From positions 10,441,731-10,505,730 of the forward strand of contig OV121085.1 of the NCBI GenBank assembly GCA_921293015.1: 64,000 nucleotides of DNA, in the 5' to 3' direction. A model generated the notes under the pieces. That model made no database searches and was not told the DNA's origin. It saw nothing but the letters and a program-made list of their open reading frames with translations. Below are positions 60,734 to 64,000 of the stretch, in pieces. Position 1 is the first letter of the stretch; each line of letters opens with the position of its first letter. The position numbers and the translations under genes are program-made. The DNA comes from Phorcus lineatus. Taxonomy: Eukaryota > Mollusca > Gastropoda > Trochida > Trochidae.

Positions 60734-61407
60734 TTAAAGGGACAGTAGCTTGTATTTATAGGTAATTCGAGGAGCATCACAAAATCAAATATAAATGTTA
60801 CTCAATGGAAAACGTTTTTTTAGTTTAAAGAAGCAGTTCTTAAACCACTTTACCATATTCACTTAGCCTAATCGAATCCATTTCCCTGATTACAACAATA
60901 ACAGTGTTCATACTGAACGGAATTTGTTTTGCTTGATACTCAATTTATTACCCCCTCCTCTATTGGCTATGGGTGTGTTGTTTTCAATTCCAAATTCTAC
61001 ATTTTTACGAATTTAGAATTTCTATGAATTTTGATTTAAAAATCTATGTCCTTATTCTTTGGCAATTAAAATATTTGTAGGATATACATCGGATAAAATA
61101 ATCCTTACACATAATTTAATTTAAAGGTCAAAATAAGCTGTTCCATTTTTTCTTATGGGTAAGTTGGGTTAATTGCCCTATACAGTTTTCTCACTGTGCC
61201 TACATTCACGTGACAAACAGACCTTGACATGAGCTGTTTTAGCTGTAGGCAGAATGAGTTGTAGGCAGATTGAGAAGACACCGATAATTTCGTCTACGAC
61301 TAATAGGGATCAGTACTTAGATAAAAATAATACATTTTGCATACGCTAAAGCTTTATTGGGCAAATTGGAAAAATAGAACTTAAAAAAGGAGGCACTGTC
61401 CCTTTAA
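60734..61407. mobile_element. TTAA-flanked element, copy 2
   Basis: The left end TTAA/AGGGACAGTAGCTTG and right end GGCACTGTCCCT/TTAA give a perfect inverted AGGGACAGT. The insert is 666 bp, with internal blocks in common with copy 1. No transposase seen. Confidence 0.78.
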
Positions 61408-61640
61408 TGAGCTTTGATTTCGTTGTAGTAACAACATTAAAGCGTTATGTACTTGTCAATATGCCTTACTTGTCATGATTTTATCGGAATAAGTTTAATG
61501 GTACCTTCGCGATATACTAGCCCTTGAGTGGGCTTTGATTTCGTTGTATTAACAACATTAAAGCGTTATGTACTTTCAACATGTCTTACTTGACATGATT
61601 TTATCGGAATAAGTTTAATCGTACTTATACGTTATACTGG
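61401..61640 (+). repeat. Tandem duplication, ~121 bp unit
   Basis: GCTTTGATTTCGTTGTA at 61411 recurs at 61532, and both copies continue through AACATTAAAGCGTTATGTAC and TTTTATCGGAATAAGTTTAA. Confidence 0.93.
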
Positions 61641-61644
61641 AATA

Positions 61645-62715
61645 ACAAAATAGAAAAAGCTTTCTTAAAGTACTCAGGTCAGATGAGAAAGGAAGATTTA
61701 CTGACAACTATTCAATGAAACATACATGTACCATTAAAAAGGGCTATGCCTTTACTGATGCCTTTACTCCTTTAAATGATAAAATACAAGTTCAAAATAA
61801 CTAAAAACATATTTGGCTTTTGGGGTCAGTTTTGAATGGAGCGCTCTAAAAGATGCATATACAAAACGATCTAAAAAATGTAAGGATATTCAAAAGTGAG
61901 AGAGTTTAATTTAACTGACAAAAACACACTGACATAAAATGTATTGCTATTTTGGTATGTTTTTAATAAAGGAATGCTTTGAGGTTGTCCAAACTGTTAT
62001 TATTGTCAAAGATTGAGTACGTAGTTATTATATTTGGAAAGAGATCACAAAACGATCGAAATCTAAAGTCAGTATCTAAGCTAAGAATGTAGAGATTATT
62101 ATAATGACAAGGATCATTTGATAAAAAGTATGCTGAGAACGAGATGCATTATCCATACCGTTTTCAAGCGCCAACATACAGATCTAAACCTTCGATATAA
62201 GGATATTATAACTTACTTTCCCCCGATGTTTTATCATAGTTTTTTCCTGTTTTTATTCTTTAAGAGTCCAAACACAATACAAACGTGATAGGAACAGAGT
62301 AGATATGATTATGAGATGATGGGAGACCATCTCGAAACTTGTATCAAACATATGGGGACAATGAAACACTGTTTGTTGTGGGTTATATTTCATTAGCTAC
62401 AAACCCGCTGACATGTTAGACTTTGTTAAAATCTCCCTTGCAGGTATATCATGTACATTTCTGCTTTAAAGTTCCGATGAACACAAAATCACAAAAGACT
62501 ATGCCAATATATCTATTTCCATTTTTAAACATGATTTCAGTGCCGAACGTTTGAAAGCTATAAGAAAAAGATCGAAATTCAGCTAAACTAAATGATTTCA
62601 ACTGTATTTAATTACAGACTTTAATTTGAATCTTTGAGACTATATCTAAAGATTGAAACTATGTTTTTATCTTCTTATTTAAAACAGTTCTTTTATTCAT
62701 TCATGAGTGATATGT
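61645..62715. other. No gene recognised
   Basis: AT-rich unique sequence. Confidence 0.4.
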
Positions 62716-62718
62716 ATG

Positions 62719-62858
62719 TGTGTCTTCTGATATCAAATGTACATGTATCAACACGAGTTGATAAAAGTTACAAATATCTCAGGCTTGCCGAGGATATTTT
62801 TACTTTTATCAACCAGTGTTCATATATTCGATATAAGAAGACACGAGGGCGAGATTCT
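62719..62858. mobile_element. Inverted-repeat element, copy 1
   Basis: The arm GTGTCTTCTGATATCAAATG with ATCAACACGAGTTGATAAAA is inverted at 62810-62858. It is the same family as 63053-63168. Confidence 0.75.
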
Positions 62859-63052
62859 ATCTATCATTCAAAATCATTTTTCATTTCGATTTCTTAAAAA
62901 CTGCACTACTCAAAGTGCGGTGATGTCATAGCACTGTGACGTTGTCATGTTTATGACGTCATAGTATTGTGATGTCTGTGAACTCAACTATAACGTGTTA
63001 CGCAAAATGTTGTTTTGACCAAGAATCTATTATTTTATTTTGGACGATAAAT

Positions 63053-63168
63053 AGAATCTCACCCTCGTGTCTTCTGATATCAAATATATCGACAAGCTTC
63101 GGATAGTTGGAACTTTTATCAACTCGTGTTGATATATTTGATTTCAGAAGACATTTGGGTCAGATTCT
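63053..63168. mobile_element. Inverted-repeat element, copy 2
   Basis: This is 116 bp bounded by AGAATCT and AGATTCT. The arms share TGTCTTCTGA-ATCAAATATATC. No clear target duplication. Confidence 0.8.
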
Positions 63169-63174
63169 CTTTTC

Positions 63175-64000
63175 GTTTTAAAGCTGTTACCAAATTCTTT
63201 TTTTCTCCATATTTTGTGATACAAACAAAATAACATTGTATGAGGAAACGATATAGATAAAAACATATACACAAATCCACAACTTCTTCAATTCATTGTG
63301 CTAACAAAAACAAGACTATCTACCAAGTAAAAAATGTAAAGTTGACCAATAATGAAAAACATTTTTTCTGTTGCAGTTGACAAAAAACAAATCTTGATAA
63401 ATCGTAATAACGTACATTTTCCGTTTTAAGGTATTTCAAATCTGGTTTAAAACCATTAATGCTGCATCTGTATATACACTGTTTGAACAGTGTTACCAAA
63501 TTCTCCCAGAGATTCAATTTTATCAACTTGATATTCAAGCAAACAACAACGTGATATCAGAAACAAACAAAAGTTGCTTTACAATACATATTGTACATGT
63601 ATAAGTTATTATTCAGCATGCATCTCATTTGCATCTTCTTATATATCAACTCATCTATAAATAACGGTGATATGATGTGAATAACTAGTTCGGGTTTCAG
63701 TATTATGAAATTAAAACACCTAAGGCAATGATAATATAGACTTGATGTCTCGCTGACACTTTAACAGAGAACCACTAGTTATTGTAGTAAAATATTGACC
63801 ATCTTTGACAAAATTCATGATGTTGTCTCATAAAATCTTGCCATTCTTTAGTCCAACATTGACTGACCTATAATGTTTTCAATGGTCAAGCAAGAAATGG
63901 TCGTTAATAATAATAATTTAAAAAAATGTCGTTGCTTTCTGTAACTCTTTTACGGCACAGGGTATAACATATTTGAATGAATTTAGAATAAGAAAACTTA
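63175..64000. other. No gene recognised
   Basis: AT-rich unique sequence to the window edge. Confidence 0.4.

Overview
The window looks like nuclear DNA of an animal with introns and an AT-rich, repeat-rich genome. A gastropod or other lophotrochozoan mollusc is the best guess. Three things support this: two intron-containing animal genes with GT-AG junctions, SINE-like elements ending in a GTTAAAC-type stretch plus CTCA or CACCT runs (a tail I associate with gastropod genomes), and very many trinucleotide microsatellites. The species cannot be fixed from sequence alone.

Only two genes can be supported. (1) On the plus strand, 37563-41810, is a two-exon bHLH transcription factor of the achaete-scute type (188 aa, complete, start in a good context, joined across a 3.7 kb intron in matching phase). 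(2) On the minus strand, 59436 down to 49599, is a complete ten-coding-exon SLC22-family membrane transporter (552 aa). All nine intron junctions keep the reading frame. The two genes converge, with their 3' ends about 7.8 kb apart, and nothing suggests they work together.

The first 37 kb has no gene I can recognise. It holds microsatellites, several minisatellites (a ~59 bp array at 3.1-3.6 kb, an in-frame 30 bp array at 25.9-26.3 kb, a 31 bp array at 31.0-31.2 kb), a G-rich, C-poor low-complexity block (22.1-23.3 kb) and mobile elements. The 43.4-47.2 kb interval between the genes is dominated by ACT/AGT trinucleotide arrays, including one that switches strand and forms a long hairpin.

Several non-autonomous mobile elements can be delimited to the base because their target-site duplications survive: a ~90 bp palindromic element present twice with 9 and 10 bp duplications (Mutator-like behaviour), a 70-bp-TIR element with an 8-9 bp duplication, a hAT-like element with a perfect 8 bp duplication, a two-copy family with TTAA flanks (Kolobok-like), a TSD-flanked retroelement with a CTCA tail, and two copies of a tRNA-headed SINE. 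Many of these lie in the introns of the SLC22 gene. Intron 6 of that gene also carries a degenerate array that appears to derive from the exon 6 splice-donor region. The palindrome TGACGTCA (CRE core) occurs 13 times in the window, far above the ~1 expected.

No rRNA, genuine tRNA, CRISPR or prokaryotic feature was seen. Most long open frames elsewhere are products of trinucleotide repeats or chance.
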